Part shown: one piece after another, positions 18,592 through 27,947 of the stretch | Layout of the letters: every line of letters starts with the position of its first letter | Numbering within the stretch: the first letter of the stretch is position 1 | NCBI RefSeq assembly: GCF_050589845.1 | Contig: NZ_JBNGPA010000012.1 | Span: 62,001 to 126,000, forward strand | DNA from: Carboxylicivirga agarovorans | GTDB taxonomy: Bacteria > Bacteroidota > Bacteroidia > Bacteroidales > Marinilabiliaceae | Reading direction: 5' to 3' | DNA length: 64,000 nucleotides | Made by a program: the position numbers and the translations under genes | The notes under the pieces: model-generated | Told to the model about the DNA's origin: nothing | Seen by the model: the letters and a program-made list of their open reading frames with translations, nothing else | Databases searched by the model: none

Positions 18592-19494
18592 TTATTCCTT
18601 TTTATACCTGAACAGCCAATCGTAAATGCTCATATCAAAAGCATCAAAATTGGGATTGCCTTGCCCCATTCCGGAGCCATCGTAAGTCATTGTCCAGCAA
18701 TCATGACCTACACCAGGGTAAAGCGTTAATTTTGGGGTATAAGTCATATCAACTTCCAGTTCCTTAATAGCTTTTACCATGTTAATGCTTCCATACACAT
18801 CCACTGTGTTGTCATCAACCCCATGAAAAGCCCAGACTGGAATGTTAGTAAACTGATGAGCTAAATCAGGATTCCCTTTTCCACAGATGGGAATGATGGC
18901 AGCTACATTAGCGCTTTCGCCATATTCCTGAATGTAGTTCCAGGTTCCGAATCCACCCATGCTATTGCCAGTTAAATAGATGCGTTGCTCATTAACTCTG
19001 TAAGTATTTGTGAGATGTTCAATGAATTGATGTAATGTTTTAGGTTCCCAATTTGTTGATGTTAAAGGAGCTACCACAATGGCCGGGTACGAAGGAGACC
19101 ATTCCCCTTTCTTTATCAGGTTGCTAGGACCGAGCCATAGTACTTTTTTCAGGTCATCAATATTAGTGCCATCTCCTCTTTTTCCGGCCCCATGAAGGGA
19201 TATAATCAATGGGTATTGTTCTGTTCCCTGATGATAGGCAGAAGGTGTATAGGCATAATAGCCATAGCTGGCTGTTGTGCTGCCTTTGAGGTAGGCAAGC
19301 TGTTCGCCCCCGGTATCCTGGGGCAGGTTTTTAATATCTGAATAATCAGTGACCTTATCTTTGTTTTTATTATCAGGTGATTCTTCCGACACTTCCTCTT
19401 CTATATTTGCCTGGTCTGAACTTTTATTACAAGCATTGAGTGCGAAGATGAACGTCAGGCCTATGCACATTAAATAAATAGGTAAATACTTCAT
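18592..19494 (-). CDS. Alpha/beta-hydrolase lipoprotein (carbohydrate-esterase-like)
   Basis: Secreted lipoprotein of 300 residues with lipobox LNAC (Cys22) and an acidic linker. The catalytic domain has the prolyl-oligopeptidase/dienelactone-hydrolase look: oxyanion motif LHGAGKRGDG, nucleophile elbow GNSMGG with Ser178, acid HGVDDNTV (Asp227 or 228) and base GVGHDCW (His264). PUL enzymes of this type usually remove acyl groups from polysaccharides or oligosaccharides. It is first in the minus-strand operon with a sulfatase, which suggests that the target glycan is both sulfated and esterified. The acyl group is unknown. Confidence 0.82.
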   Translation of the reverse strand: MKYLPIYLMCIGLTFIFALNACNKSSDQANIEEEVSEESPDNKNKDKVTDYSDIKNLPQDTGGEQLAYLKGSTTASYGYYAYTPSAYHQGTEQYPLIISLHGAGKRGDGTNIDDLKKVLWLGPSNLIKKGEWSPSYPAIVVAPLTSTNWEPKTLHQFIEHLTNTYRVNEQRIYLTGNSMGGFGTWNYIQEYGESANVAAIIPICGKGNPDLAHQFTNIPVWAFHGVDDNTVDVYGSINMVKAIKELEVDMTYTPKLTLYPGVGHDCWTMTYDGSGMGQGNPNFDAFDMSIYDWLFRYKKE

Positions 19495-19699
19495 TATAGA
19501 TTGTTTTTTCTTAAGTGAGTTAATGGATGCAAAATAAGGAAGTGGAAAATGATCGAGGTTTGTATGCCTGTCAATTAGGTTGATAATATTGACATTAGAT
19601 GTTCAGAGAAGTTGAATTGACCAGTATTTACACCTTTCTGGATATCTACTAAACAATGCTTAAAGAAGTTCGTAGTAGTTTTAGTGGCAAAAATATAAT

Positions 19700-21247
19700 A
19701 TGCAGCAAATCAGTTTTATCATAGTTCTTTTATGCGCATTTAGTTTCCAAATTGATGCGTCTTCTAAAAGCAAACCGAATATTTTATTCATCACAGTTGA
19801 TGACATGAACTGGAACTCCATAGGGGCTTATGGTTGTGGTATTCCGGATATAACACCGAATATTGACCGCCTGGCAGAGGAGGGTATGCGCTTTGAAAAG
19901 GCTTATGTTCAAGCTTCCAACTGTTCTCCATCGCGTTGTGTCTTTCAAACCAGTCGTTATCCTCATCAAAGTGGTATGCGTGGATTTTATTACGTGGATG
20001 TTGATTTTAAGACTTTACCAGAAGTGCTGAAAGAGAATGGTTATCTGACAGGAGTAATTAATAAAGCAGCAGATACCAGCCTGAGTCCCGATTTCGAAAA
20101 GTACTGGGACGTTAACTTGAAGTTCAGTGGAGCAGAAAAGCGTTCTGCGGATGCGTATGGAAATCAATTAAAAGACTTTCTTGCTGTTGCAAACAAAGAA
20201 AAACAACCTTTTTATTGTGTTGTGAATGTGGCGGACCCGCACAAACCATTTTTCAATGATATTAAATCTAAAAAGCAAGGTTTTGATGCTTTTGCTCCTT
20301 CCAGGACCTATACAAAGGAAGAGGTTGAGGTTCCGGCTTTTTTACCTGACGCCCCCAAGGTGAAACAAGAGATCGTCAATTATTATAATTCAGTAAAACG
20401 GGGAGATGATTGTGTTGGTTCCATTCTGGAGGTGTTGGCAGAAAGCAAATACATTGAAAATACCATTGTGATATTTGTATCAGACCATGGTATGCCTTTA
20501 CCCTTTGCTAAATCCTCTGTTTACCTTAATGGCATTCGTACACCCTGGATCGTTAGCTGGCCAAAACACATTAAATCTGGAACTGTAAATAGAAGTAACA
20601 TGATCTCAGCCATCGATTTTATGCCTACGGTCCTGGATATGGCAGGTATTGAACAGCCTGAAGGAATAGAAGGTTTGTCATTCTACGAGGCACTGAAAGG
20701 CAATAAATTAAATAGCCAGGAATATGTATTTGCTCAATTTGATGAGAATGCTGGTGGTGTGCCACGACCAACGCGCACAGTATTGACTAAGAAATACGGA
20801 TACGTATTCAATGCCTGGGCTACGGGTAAATACCCCTTTAAATGTTCGGCTGATTCATATGCAACACACAAATGTATGAAGGCACAGGCAGCTTCAAAGT
20901 CGGCAGTGAAAGAACGCTATGAACATTGGGTATATAGATGCGTCGAAGAACTATATGATTACGAGACTGACCCGGAGGCCTTGCATAATCTGATAAATGA
21001 TCCCGAATACCAGGAAATTGCTGTACAACTAAGATTGGCATTGGAGATACAAATGAAGGTTACAAATGATTACATGCTGCCAGCTTTTCAAGTACGAAAT
21101 AAAAAGGATGAGCTGAATAAATGGATGCAGGAGGAAGAAGAAAATTCCTTAGAACGTACTGAACAATTGCAATGGAAACGCCATAAGAATAGAAATGGGG
21201 CAACCAAGGGGCATACCCAATTGTTTCGCCCACAGGCAAACGAATAA
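19700..21247 (+). CDS. S1-family sulfatase, SGSH (N-sulfoglucosamine sulfohydrolase)-like branch
   Basis: Sulfatase of 515 residues with signal peptide 1-20. The catalytic cysteine is Cys75 in C-S-P-S-R, but the motif continues C-V-F-Q-T-S-R where most sulfatases have T-G. The segment SDHGMPLPFAKSSVYLNG lacks the usual GEHG..K pattern and resembles the SDNGIPFP..RTNLY region of human SGSH, pointing to the SGSH-like branch (established similarity of the motif, recalled rather than searched). The first part reads ITVDDMNWNSIGAYGC. It lies 39 bases before the HTCS gene, possibly co-transcribed with it, and is divergent from the esterase. Confidence 0.87.
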   Translation: MQQISFIIVLLCAFSFQIDASSKSKPNILFITVDDMNWNSIGAYGCGIPDITPNIDRLAEEGMRFEKAYVQASNCSPSRCVFQTSRYPHQSGMRGFYYVDVDFKTLPEVLKENGYLTGVINKAADTSLSPDFEKYWDVNLKFSGAEKRSADAYGNQLKDFLAVANKEKQPFYCVVNVADPHKPFFNDIKSKKQGFDAFAPSRTYTKEEVEVPAFLPDAPKVKQEIVNYYNSVKRGDDCVGSILEVLAESKYIENTIVIFVSDHGMPLPFAKSSVYLNGIRTPWIVSWPKHIKSGTVNRSNMISAIDFMPTVLDMAGIEQPEGIEGLSFYEALKGNKLNSQEYVFAQFDENAGGVPRPTRTVLTKKYGYVFNAWATGKYPFKCSADSYATHKCMKAQAASKSAVKERYEHWVYRCVEELYDYETDPEALHNLINDPEYQEIAVQLRLALEIQMKVTNDYMLPAFQVRNKKDELNKWMQEEEENSLERTEQLQWKRHKNRNGATKGHTQLFRPQANE

Positions 21248-21252
21248 TATTT

Positions 21253-21260
21253 TATTTTTG
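21253..21260 (+). promoter_or_regulatory. Possible -7 element for the HTCS gene (TATTTTTG)
   Basis: Matches TAnnTTTG between the sulfatase stop and the HTCS start, but leaves only 26 bases to the ATG and has no obvious -33 partner. It could give the regulator its own basal promoter. Confidence 0.25.
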
Positions 21261-21286
21261 TCATAGAGATAATAAAGAATTGAATA

Positions 21287-24200
21287 ATGAAAGCAGTAGG
21301 TGGGAAGTGTTATGCAGTATTACTTTTTCTATTACTTTTCCAGAGTCAGTCGATCAGTGCTTATGAAATAAAGCACCTGGGAGTTGAAGATGGATTGAGT
21401 AATGGTTATGTCAATGATTTTGAGGTGGATTCATTGGGCTATATGTGGATTGCCACTTCCAATGGCCTCAGCAGACATTCGGGATATGAAGTTCGCAACT
21501 ATTCCTTTGATCAGAAAAATAACAAATGGGGAAACAGGGTTATTGAACTCATTAATCACCAGGGTGAACTGTTTGTCATTAATACAGGTGGTAGTATTTA
21601 CAAGTATAGCTATGACCATGATGACTTTGTTATGCTTGGGGAGCCTTATGAGCAAGATTTTATATCTGCCAGCTTGGTTGATGGTAGCCATATGGTCATT
21701 GGAATGCTTAATGGGCTTGTGGTTTATGATATTGAAGAAAACAGCTTTAGCGAAGTACTTTTTCCTGAGTTAACTTATAACCGTCACCTTCAAGCAAATG
21801 ATGGTAAAGTTTATCTGGCTACATCCAAAGGCATTCATATTTTTCTATTTCAAAATGGGAAACTTTCAAAAAGCGAAGTTCATTTGGAGCAGATGGATAT
21901 CATTCATTTTGATAGTGATGACGATAAAAGACTCTGGGTAGGTACTGAAAACAATGGTCTGATAATTATTGATGAACAGGGGGAAATTTACCAGCCGAAT
22001 TTATTTAGATCAGCTGATAGCTATAATACCGTGAGGAGTATTGCTTTCAATAGGCAGGGAGAAGCTATTGTTGCGGTTGACAGACTAGGTTTATTTGTTA
22101 TGGATAAATCACTTAAGATCTTGCTACAATTCGAGCATGATCCTGATAATTTTAATAGCATCAGGCAGAATAGTATTCATGACATCTACATTGATGAATT
22201 TAATACGTATTGGCTGGCCTCAGGAGAAACCGGGATTGATATTCTTTACAATACCAATAAGCCGTTTAAGAATATTACTCACATATTAAATGAGAAAAAT
22301 AGTTTGCACAATAATAGTGTTCGTTCAATATGTGACGATAACCTTGGTAATATATGGTTTGGTACAGAAGATGGATTAAGTCGTTTGTCACCAAGCGGTG
22401 AATGGTCTACCTTTAATCGATTCAATCAGTTATCAGCTATTCCGGTGTTGTCTATCTCAGGGTACCATAGGCATCTGTTGTTGGGAACATATGGTGAAGG
22501 AATCATTGAGTTTGATCCACTCAAAGGCTTATCAGATTCTAGGAAACTAATTAAAAAATCACCTCATAAATTGGTATTTACCACTTTTGTTGACGATGAT
22601 GAGGTCTGGATAGGGGGGACCGATGGCCCGGTTATGTGTTTTGTTGGTGGTAGACTGCATCAAACTTATCCGGTCGGAAGTGCCAAGTATTTTGTCAAGG
22701 GAAAAGATGAGACCATATACGTTGGTGGCATGAATGGTGTTTTTGAGTTAAATAAACGTAATGGTAGTCATCGAAGATTGACATATTCAACTGAAATAGC
22801 GAATAATGTACTTACTAGTGTATATGGATTATTTTACGATGACCAACATAATTTGTGGATTGGCAATGATAAAGGTTTATTTGTCTATGATTTACAATCT
22901 AATGACGTTGAGCAATTAAATCCAGAAAGCAATAAGCAACTTGGTATTGTATACTCTTTGTTGGATGATAATTCCAATAATCTATGGCTGGCAGCCAGCA
23001 CAGGGCTCTGGAAGCTCGACATGAATAAAAAACACTTTAGGCATTACGATACAAAGGATGGTATTGTAGCTAACGAATTTGGTTTTGGAGCATCTGCCAA
23101 ATTGAAGAATGGAGAACTGGCATTTGGAGGTCCTGATGGAGCCGTTATTTTTCATCCAGACAGTGTTAGGGAGTACAACAATACTGGTCGCTTAAGAGTG
23201 TCAGAGTTTCTTATTAATGGATTAAAGCCCGATTCACTGACTCTTATAAAAGATCTTAACTACATCGATGCGCTGGAGCTAACCTATAACCAGAATTCAT
23301 TAGCCTTTTCATTTGAAGTAGTTGAATTGCATGGCCCCAGAAAAAGTAGTTTTGAATGGCAATTATTGGGGTATGATGAACAGCCTGTTTTGTGGTCTGA
23401 TAACCGAAGAGCCAGATATAGTAAAATAAACCCGGGTAACTATCAATTAGTTGTAAAAGCTATTTCACCGGATGGGAAATACCTGGAGTCGGAGTATCGT
23501 TTGAATATTAAGATTCTAAATCCCTTATGGTTAAGGTGGTGGGCTTTTATTATTTATGCGGTCGTAGTTTTGGGACTTATTTTGTTACTGATCTCTATTA
23601 ATCAAGCCAGGCAAAAGCAACGGTTTAGTGATGAAAAAATACAGTTCTTTGTCAATGTAGCGCACGATATCCGGACACCAATATCATTGATTCAATTGTT
23701 GGTAGAACAGCTACCTAAGACTGATAAAAGTAAAGATTCTGTTGACCTGATCATGCGTAACGCCGGGAATCTTAACGAATATGTTTCGCAACTATTGGAA
23801 TTTCAGAAGGCAGAACGTCAAAAGTTAAAGCTAAAGGTGCAGGAAGTTGATCTAGAGAAATTGCTTAAATCAATATCAAATGATTTTCAACCATTGCTTG
23901 AGAAAAAATCAATGGACCTGAAGGTATCATCACATGAAGTTAATCTATGGGTAGATAAAGTGAAGATCAGTCGCGTATTCAATAACTTGATATCCAATGC
24001 TATAAAGTATGGAGAAGAAGGAGGGAGTATTAAGATTGAAACCAAATTATTGGACGGGAAGCTTAAAATAGATTTTGTTGATAATGGGCTTGGGGTACCT
24101 GAGAAACAGCAAAAACAAATATTCTCGCGATTTACGCGAGGTGAGAATGTACGCTTAAGTGGCATATCAGGTACAGGTATTGGTTTGATGTTAGCTAAAC

Positions 24201-25120
24201 GCATTGTTGAATTGCACCATGGTAAAATATACCTTGAAAGCAAAGAAAACATTGGTTCAACATTTTCAGTTGAATTGCTATTGGGCTCCAAGCACTTTAA
24301 AGGTGATGAAATTATCCTGGATGAAAGTCATGATGATGATAATGCTAATGTATCTGACATTATTGGTGAAAATAAGCTAGTGTTACTTGTTGAAGATAAC
24401 GACGACTTAAGGGCAACAATAAAATCAGAGTTGATAAAAAACTACAGAGTTATTGAGGCGCCTAATGGAAAAGAGGGCTTAGTGTTAGCTGTTGAGAAAA
24501 ATCCTGATTTAATTATAACTGATGTCATGATGCCACAAATGAATGGTAAAGAATTGTGTCAGGTTATAAAAAGTAACTTCAAAACCAGTCACATTCCTGT
24601 GATAATGATTACCGCGCTAATAGGTGTGGATGATAAGGTAGAAGGATTAGAAGTGGGAGCTGACGCCTACGTGGAAAAGCCTTTTAGTATAGATGTTTTA
24701 AAGGCGACCATCAACAATTTATTGCGCACTCGTCAGGCCTTAGGTCAGTCTGCTCATATAGATGAAGAAAAGAAGGTGACTTCTGTTTCTCCTGATGAAG
24801 AATTTCTGTCTAATGCAGTTCAACTCATCAAGGAAAACATGACGGACAGGGACTTTACAATTGATATACTATGTGAGCGTTTAGGGCTAAGTCGTTCAAA
24901 CTTGTTCAGAAAACTAAAAGGATTGACAGGAATGACGCCATCTGACCTCATGATAAAGATCAAGCTCAACCATGCAGTTGAGTTATTTAAGTCAGGGAAG
25001 AATATGAGAATTGCAGATGTGGCATACGAATCTGGTTTTCATGACCCGAAGTATTTTAGTACGGTGTTCAAAAAATTCCATGGTAAAACACCAAAAGAAT
25101 TTATGGAGAGTCAGAGTTGA
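21287..25120 (+). CDS. Hybrid two-component system (HTCS) sensor kinase/response regulator
   Basis: Single-protein PUL regulator of 1277 residues that senses a glycan fragment in the periplasm and controls transcription in the cytoplasm. In order: signal peptide (1-25); two Reg_prop beta-propellers with repeated 'DGLS..YV.....D..GYMWIAT..GLSR'-type blades (about 30-670); Y_Y_Y domain (about 680-750); TM helix (about 755-775); HisKA domain with phospho-acceptor His793 in AHDIRTP; HATPase with N-box NNLISNAIKYG, DNGLGVP and GTGIGLMLAKRIV; receiver domain with VLLVEDND, phospho-acceptor Asp1079 in ITDVMMPQMNG and Lys in EKPFS; C-terminal AraC-type HTH (about 1175-1275). All key residues are present. 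It is the only HTCS in the PUL and probably governs it. Confidence 0.95.
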   Translation: MKAVGGKCYAVLLFLLLFQSQSISAYEIKHLGVEDGLSNGYVNDFEVDSLGYMWIATSNGLSRHSGYEVRNYSFDQKNNKWGNRVIELINHQGELFVINTGGSIYKYSYDHDDFVMLGEPYEQDFISASLVDGSHMVIGMLNGLVVYDIEENSFSEVLFPELTYNRHLQANDGKVYLATSKGIHIFLFQNGKLSKSEVHLEQMDIIHFDSDDDKRLWVGTENNGLIIIDEQGEIYQPNLFRSADSYNTVRSIAFNRQGEAIVAVDRLGLFVMDKSLKILLQFEHDPDNFNSIRQNSIHDIYIDEFNTYWLASGETGIDILYNTNKPFKNITHILNEKNSLHNNSVRSICDDNLGNIWFGTEDGLSRLSPSGEWSTFNRFNQLSAIPVLSISGYHRHLLLGTYGEGIIEFDPLKGLSDSRKLIKKSPHKLVFTTFVDDDEVWIGGTDGPVMCFVGGRLHQTYPVGSAKYFVKGKDETIYVGGMNGVFELNKRNGSHRRLTYSTEIANNVLTSVYGLFYDDQHNLWIGNDKGLFVYDLQSNDVEQLNPESNKQLGIVYSLLDDNSNNLWLAASTGLWKLDMNKKHFRHYDTKDGIVANEFGFGASAKLKNGELAFGGPDGAVIFHPDSVREYNNTGRLRVSEFLINGLKPDSLTLIKDLNYIDALELTYNQNSLAFSFEVVELHGPRKSSFEWQLLGYDEQPVLWSDNRRARYSKINPGNYQLVVKAISPDGKYLESEYRLNIKILNPLWLRWWAFIIYAVVVLGLILLLISINQARQKQRFSDEKIQFFVNVAHDIRTPISLIQLLVEQLPKTDKSKDSVDLIMRNAGNLNEYVSQLLEFQKAERQKLKLKVQEVDLEKLLKSISNDFQPLLEKKSMDLKVSSHEVNLWVDKVKISRVFNNLISNAIKYGEEGGSIKIETKLLDGKLKIDFVDNGLGVPEKQQKQIFSRFTRGENVRLSGISGTGIGLMLAKRIVELHHGKIYLESKENIGSTFSVELLLGSKHFKGDEIILDESHDDDNANVSDIIGENKLVLLVEDNDDLRATIKSELIKNYRVIEAPNGKEGLVLAVEKNPDLIITDVMMPQMNGKELCQVIKSNFKTSHIPVIMITALIGVDDKVEGLEVGADAYVEKPFSIDVLKATINNLLRTRQALGQSAHIDEEKKVTSVSPDEEFLSNAVQLIKENMTDRDFTIDILCERLGLSRSNLFRKLKGLTGMTPSDLMIKIKLNHAVELFKSGKNMRIADVAYESGFHDPKYFSTVFKKFHGKTPKEFMESQS

Positions 25121-25463
25121 TCGTCAACTACTGAAGTTTAAAATATGAATGCGGAGGACTTTGGTCTTATCCGCATTTTTTTTGAGTATATATTTTGTGT
25201 TAAAAGGTGGTAGAGTGGATAACAAATCTAATGTTACAGGTATAGTTTGTTGTGTTTTTGTCCTTGGTAAGTAATAGTAAATCAATGCTATGTAGTGGTG
25301 GGTTGGAGATTCAACCTATCTGCACAGTAATCAAACCCTTCTTTTGTTATTGTTTTTCATATTGCAATCGTGATAGTACATCAAGTCGAAATCAAAGGAT
25401 CTAAAACAGACAATGTACTTGTATAAATAAGATTGTCAATAACAGTTAAGTAAAATAAAGCAT
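25121..25463. other. Intergenic region upstream of the GH-like/SusCD operon
   Basis: This 343-base AT-rich stretch contains the HTCS terminator and must hold the promoter of the 25.5-37.1 kb gene run. I could not identify a confident -33/-7 pair or an HTCS-type direct repeat. Confidence 0.4.
25148..25183 (+). terminator. Rho-independent terminator after the HTCS gene
   Basis: Stem AATGCGGA/TCCGCATT with a 14-base loop followed by a T-run, 28 bases after the stop codon. Confidence 0.75.
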
Positions 25464-26717
25464 ATGAAGATTATCTATTTTATCATACCTCTGGTAATTT
25501 TAGTTAGTGCCTGGGCATTGGCTGGCCAACTGAAGGATGATATTCCTCAAAAAGAGATTAAGGATTACAACTATGTAATCGGCACACAAACGGTAGGATC
25601 AAAATATAAGTTCACCGAAGAATCCATGTTGGTGGAAACCGCACGTCAAATAAAAGACATGGGTTCCAATCTGTTGAAGTTCTCTATGCACCCACGCTAT
25701 TGCACCGAAAATTATGGTCTGCCTGAAAACAAAGATATTACTTCTTTAACCAAACTGGCGCAACTGGAACCATCTGTGAAAGAGGTGTTGAACATGGATT
25801 TCAAGTACTATCATATCTGGGTATATGGTTTTTCACAGTACTTGCCAGAACCTCCGGGTAAGAAAAATGACACAACTCAAATAAAGTTTATTGGAGGTTA
25901 TGAAGATTGCTATGCAGACGCCTTGTATGACGAATTGTATGAGCTGACTACTTATATGTTGAAAGAATTTAACAATTCAGGTAAAGTATTCTATTTGGGT
26001 AACTGGGAAGGAGACTGGCACCTGCGCTGGGATTATGATCGCACAAAGCCGGCTGATCCGGCAACATTGGAAGGCATTAAAAAATGGTTTAAAATACGCC
26101 AGAAAGCCATTGATGATGCCAAGCGCGATACAGAGTATGAGAATGTTGAGATCTATCATTATATGGAGGTCAATCTTATACAGCGTGCTATAGATTTAGG
26201 TGATAAGGTATTAACCAATTCAGTCTTGCAAGAAGTCAATCCTGATTATGTATCCTATTCGACTTACGATGTGACTAATCCTCCTAAAACAGAAACTGAA
26301 CTGAACGCCAGCCTGAAAAAAGCATTGGACTACATCGAATCTTATTTGCCAGAAAAAGAAGGATTGCCGGAAGGCAAACGTGTGTGGATTGGCGAATATG
26401 GAAATCCTTTTATAAGCCATGGTGAAGAAAAGCAAGATGAACGCGCCAAGTGGGTAATAAAAGCCGGCTTAGAATGGGAATCTCCTTTTATTCTGTTCTG
26501 GGAAATGTATAACAACGAGATTAAAAAAGAAACAGGTGAGCAGGTAGGTTACTGGATGATTAATGATGAGGGTAAGAAACAGAAAATATGGTACACTCAT
26601 AATCAGTTTTACAAAGAAAGTCAGCGCTTTATAGAGAAGTACTACAGAAAGCATAATGAGGCACCATCCCTTACAGCTTTTAAAGAAGCTGCCTTAAACT
26701 TTAAGTCACTTAAATAA
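25464..26717 (+). CDS. Putative clan GH-A-like glycoside hydrolase, paralogue 1
   Basis: A 417-residue protein with a signal peptide (about 1-20) that I do not recognise as a named family. Its pattern suggests a TIM-barrel hydrolase. Strand-like segments end in GNWEGDW (Glu182), YHYMEVN (Glu235) and RVWIGEYG (Glu311), then FILFWEMYN (Glu347). The spacing of Glu182 and Glu311 (129 residues) fits the acid/base on strand 4 and nucleophile on strand 7 of clan GH-A, where GEYG/GEFG is a common nucleophile motif. The opening NYVIGTQTVGSKYKFTEE is shared with the next gene. It heads a run of three paralogues followed by SusC/SusD and a sulfatase, spaced by 6-20 bases. The fold and activity are inferred. 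Confidence 0.6.
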   Translation: MKIIYFIIPLVILVSAWALAGQLKDDIPQKEIKDYNYVIGTQTVGSKYKFTEESMLVETARQIKDMGSNLLKFSMHPRYCTENYGLPENKDITSLTKLAQLEPSVKEVLNMDFKYYHIWVYGFSQYLPEPPGKKNDTTQIKFIGGYEDCYADALYDELYELTTYMLKEFNNSGKVFYLGNWEGDWHLRWDYDRTKPADPATLEGIKKWFKIRQKAIDDAKRDTEYENVEIYHYMEVNLIQRAIDLGDKVLTNSVLQEVNPDYVSYSTYDVTNPPKTETELNASLKKALDYIESYLPEKEGLPEGKRVWIGEYGNPFISHGEEKQDERAKWVIKAGLEWESPFILFWEMYNNEIKKETGEQVGYWMINDEGKKQKIWYTHNQFYKESQRFIEKYYRKHNEAPSLTAFKEAALNFKSLK

Positions 26718-26723
26718 AGCGCT

Positions 26724-27932
26724 ATGAGAATTTTAATCGTTTTATTGATAGCATTAACTATTGTGGGCCAGCTTAAAGCCCAAAAGGTGGAAGGAGAGAT
26801 CTTTGATAAAGCACCCAAACTGGAGGACTATAACTTTGTATGCGGAACGCAGGCCATTGGTGCGAAATATAAATTTACAAAGGAGTCATTTATTGTTGAG
26901 CAGGCTAAGCATATACGTGGTATGGGATCCAATATCCTGAAGATTTCAATGGGTAAAAACTATGCCAAATCTTATGGGATGAAGCCGGCTCAGGGTATTA
27001 ACACAACGCTTGATCTTATTAAGAAGAAAAAGGATTACCAGGCGGTGATGGACATGGATTTTAAATACATCTTTGCCTGGGTACATACCTTTACTGAGGC
27101 CAAATGGCAGGATGGCTTGACTTCAGAAGAGAAGATGATGCTATATCGCGAGATGTATGATTTAACCGCCTATGTATTGAAAAAATACAGTGGTTCCGGT
27201 AAAACCTTCTTATGGGGTAACTGGGAAGGCGATTGGTTATTGCATTCGGGTTACGATAGGAAAAGTACTCCTTCTGACGAGCGAATCCAAGGCATGATTG
27301 ACTGGTTTAACATCCGTCAGATCGCAGTGGATGATGCTAAAAGAGATACGCCTCACGAAGATGTGGAGCTGTGGCATTATGTGGAGTTAAACCTGGTACT
27401 GAAAGGCATGCAAGGTGAAAAGTGCATTGTTAATAGCGTGCTGCCACATACCAATCCGGATCTGGTATCATATTCAAGTTATGAGATCATTAAGAAGAAG
27501 CCAACCTACTTAGAGTTAAAGAAAGTGGTGGGCGAAGCCATGGACTACATTGAGAGCAAACTACCTGAGAAAGAAGGTATCCCTTTTAAACGTAGGGTTT
27601 ATATTGGCGAGTATGGTTATCAGACAAATAAAAACCAGGATGACGATAAACAGCACTTCTTGACTAAGCGAATGATGCGTGTCAGCCTGGATTTGGATTT
27701 ACCTTTCGCCTTGCATTGGGAGATGTACAATAACGAATATACCAAAGCCGGTGTATCTAAGGGGATGTCAATGATCAGTGAAGAGGGGAAGAAAAAGCCG
27801 GTTTACTATCTGCACCAGAATTTCTATGCAGAGATGAATGAATTCCTGAAATCTTATAAGAAGGAGCACAAAGTATATCCGGAATATGAGGTGTTCAAAA
27901 AGAAAGGGATCGAGGTGCTGGGTAAGCTCTAA
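26724..27932 (+). CDS. Putative clan GH-A-like glycoside hydrolase, paralogue 2
   Basis: A 402-residue protein with signal peptide 1-20 (ends LKAQ), collinear with the preceding gene and starting 6 bases after its stop. The same landmarks occur: NFVCGTQAIGAKYKFTKE, MDFKYIFAWVHTF, GNWEGDW (Glu168), WHYVELN, NSVLPHTNPDLVSYSSYE, RVYIGEYG (Glu296) and LHWEMYNNE (Glu333). The divergence between the pair (by eye well under half identical outside the motifs) argues for different specificities, not a recent duplication. No carbohydrate-binding module or lipobox is visible; it is probably periplasmic. The assignment as a hydrolase rests on motif geometry only. Confidence 0.6.
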   Translation: MRILIVLLIALTIVGQLKAQKVEGEIFDKAPKLEDYNFVCGTQAIGAKYKFTKESFIVEQAKHIRGMGSNILKISMGKNYAKSYGMKPAQGINTTLDLIKKKKDYQAVMDMDFKYIFAWVHTFTEAKWQDGLTSEEKMMLYREMYDLTAYVLKKYSGSGKTFLWGNWEGDWLLHSGYDRKSTPSDERIQGMIDWFNIRQIAVDDAKRDTPHEDVELWHYVELNLVLKGMQGEKCIVNSVLPHTNPDLVSYSSYEIIKKKPTYLELKKVVGEAMDYIESKLPEKEGIPFKRRVYIGEYGYQTNKNQDDDKQHFLTKRMMRVSLDLDLPFALHWEMYNNEYTKAGVSKGMSMISEEGKKKPVYYLHQNFYAEMNEFLKSYKKEHKVYPEYEVFKKKGIEVLGKL

Positions 27933-27947
27933 ACGGCAGAAAAGTTT

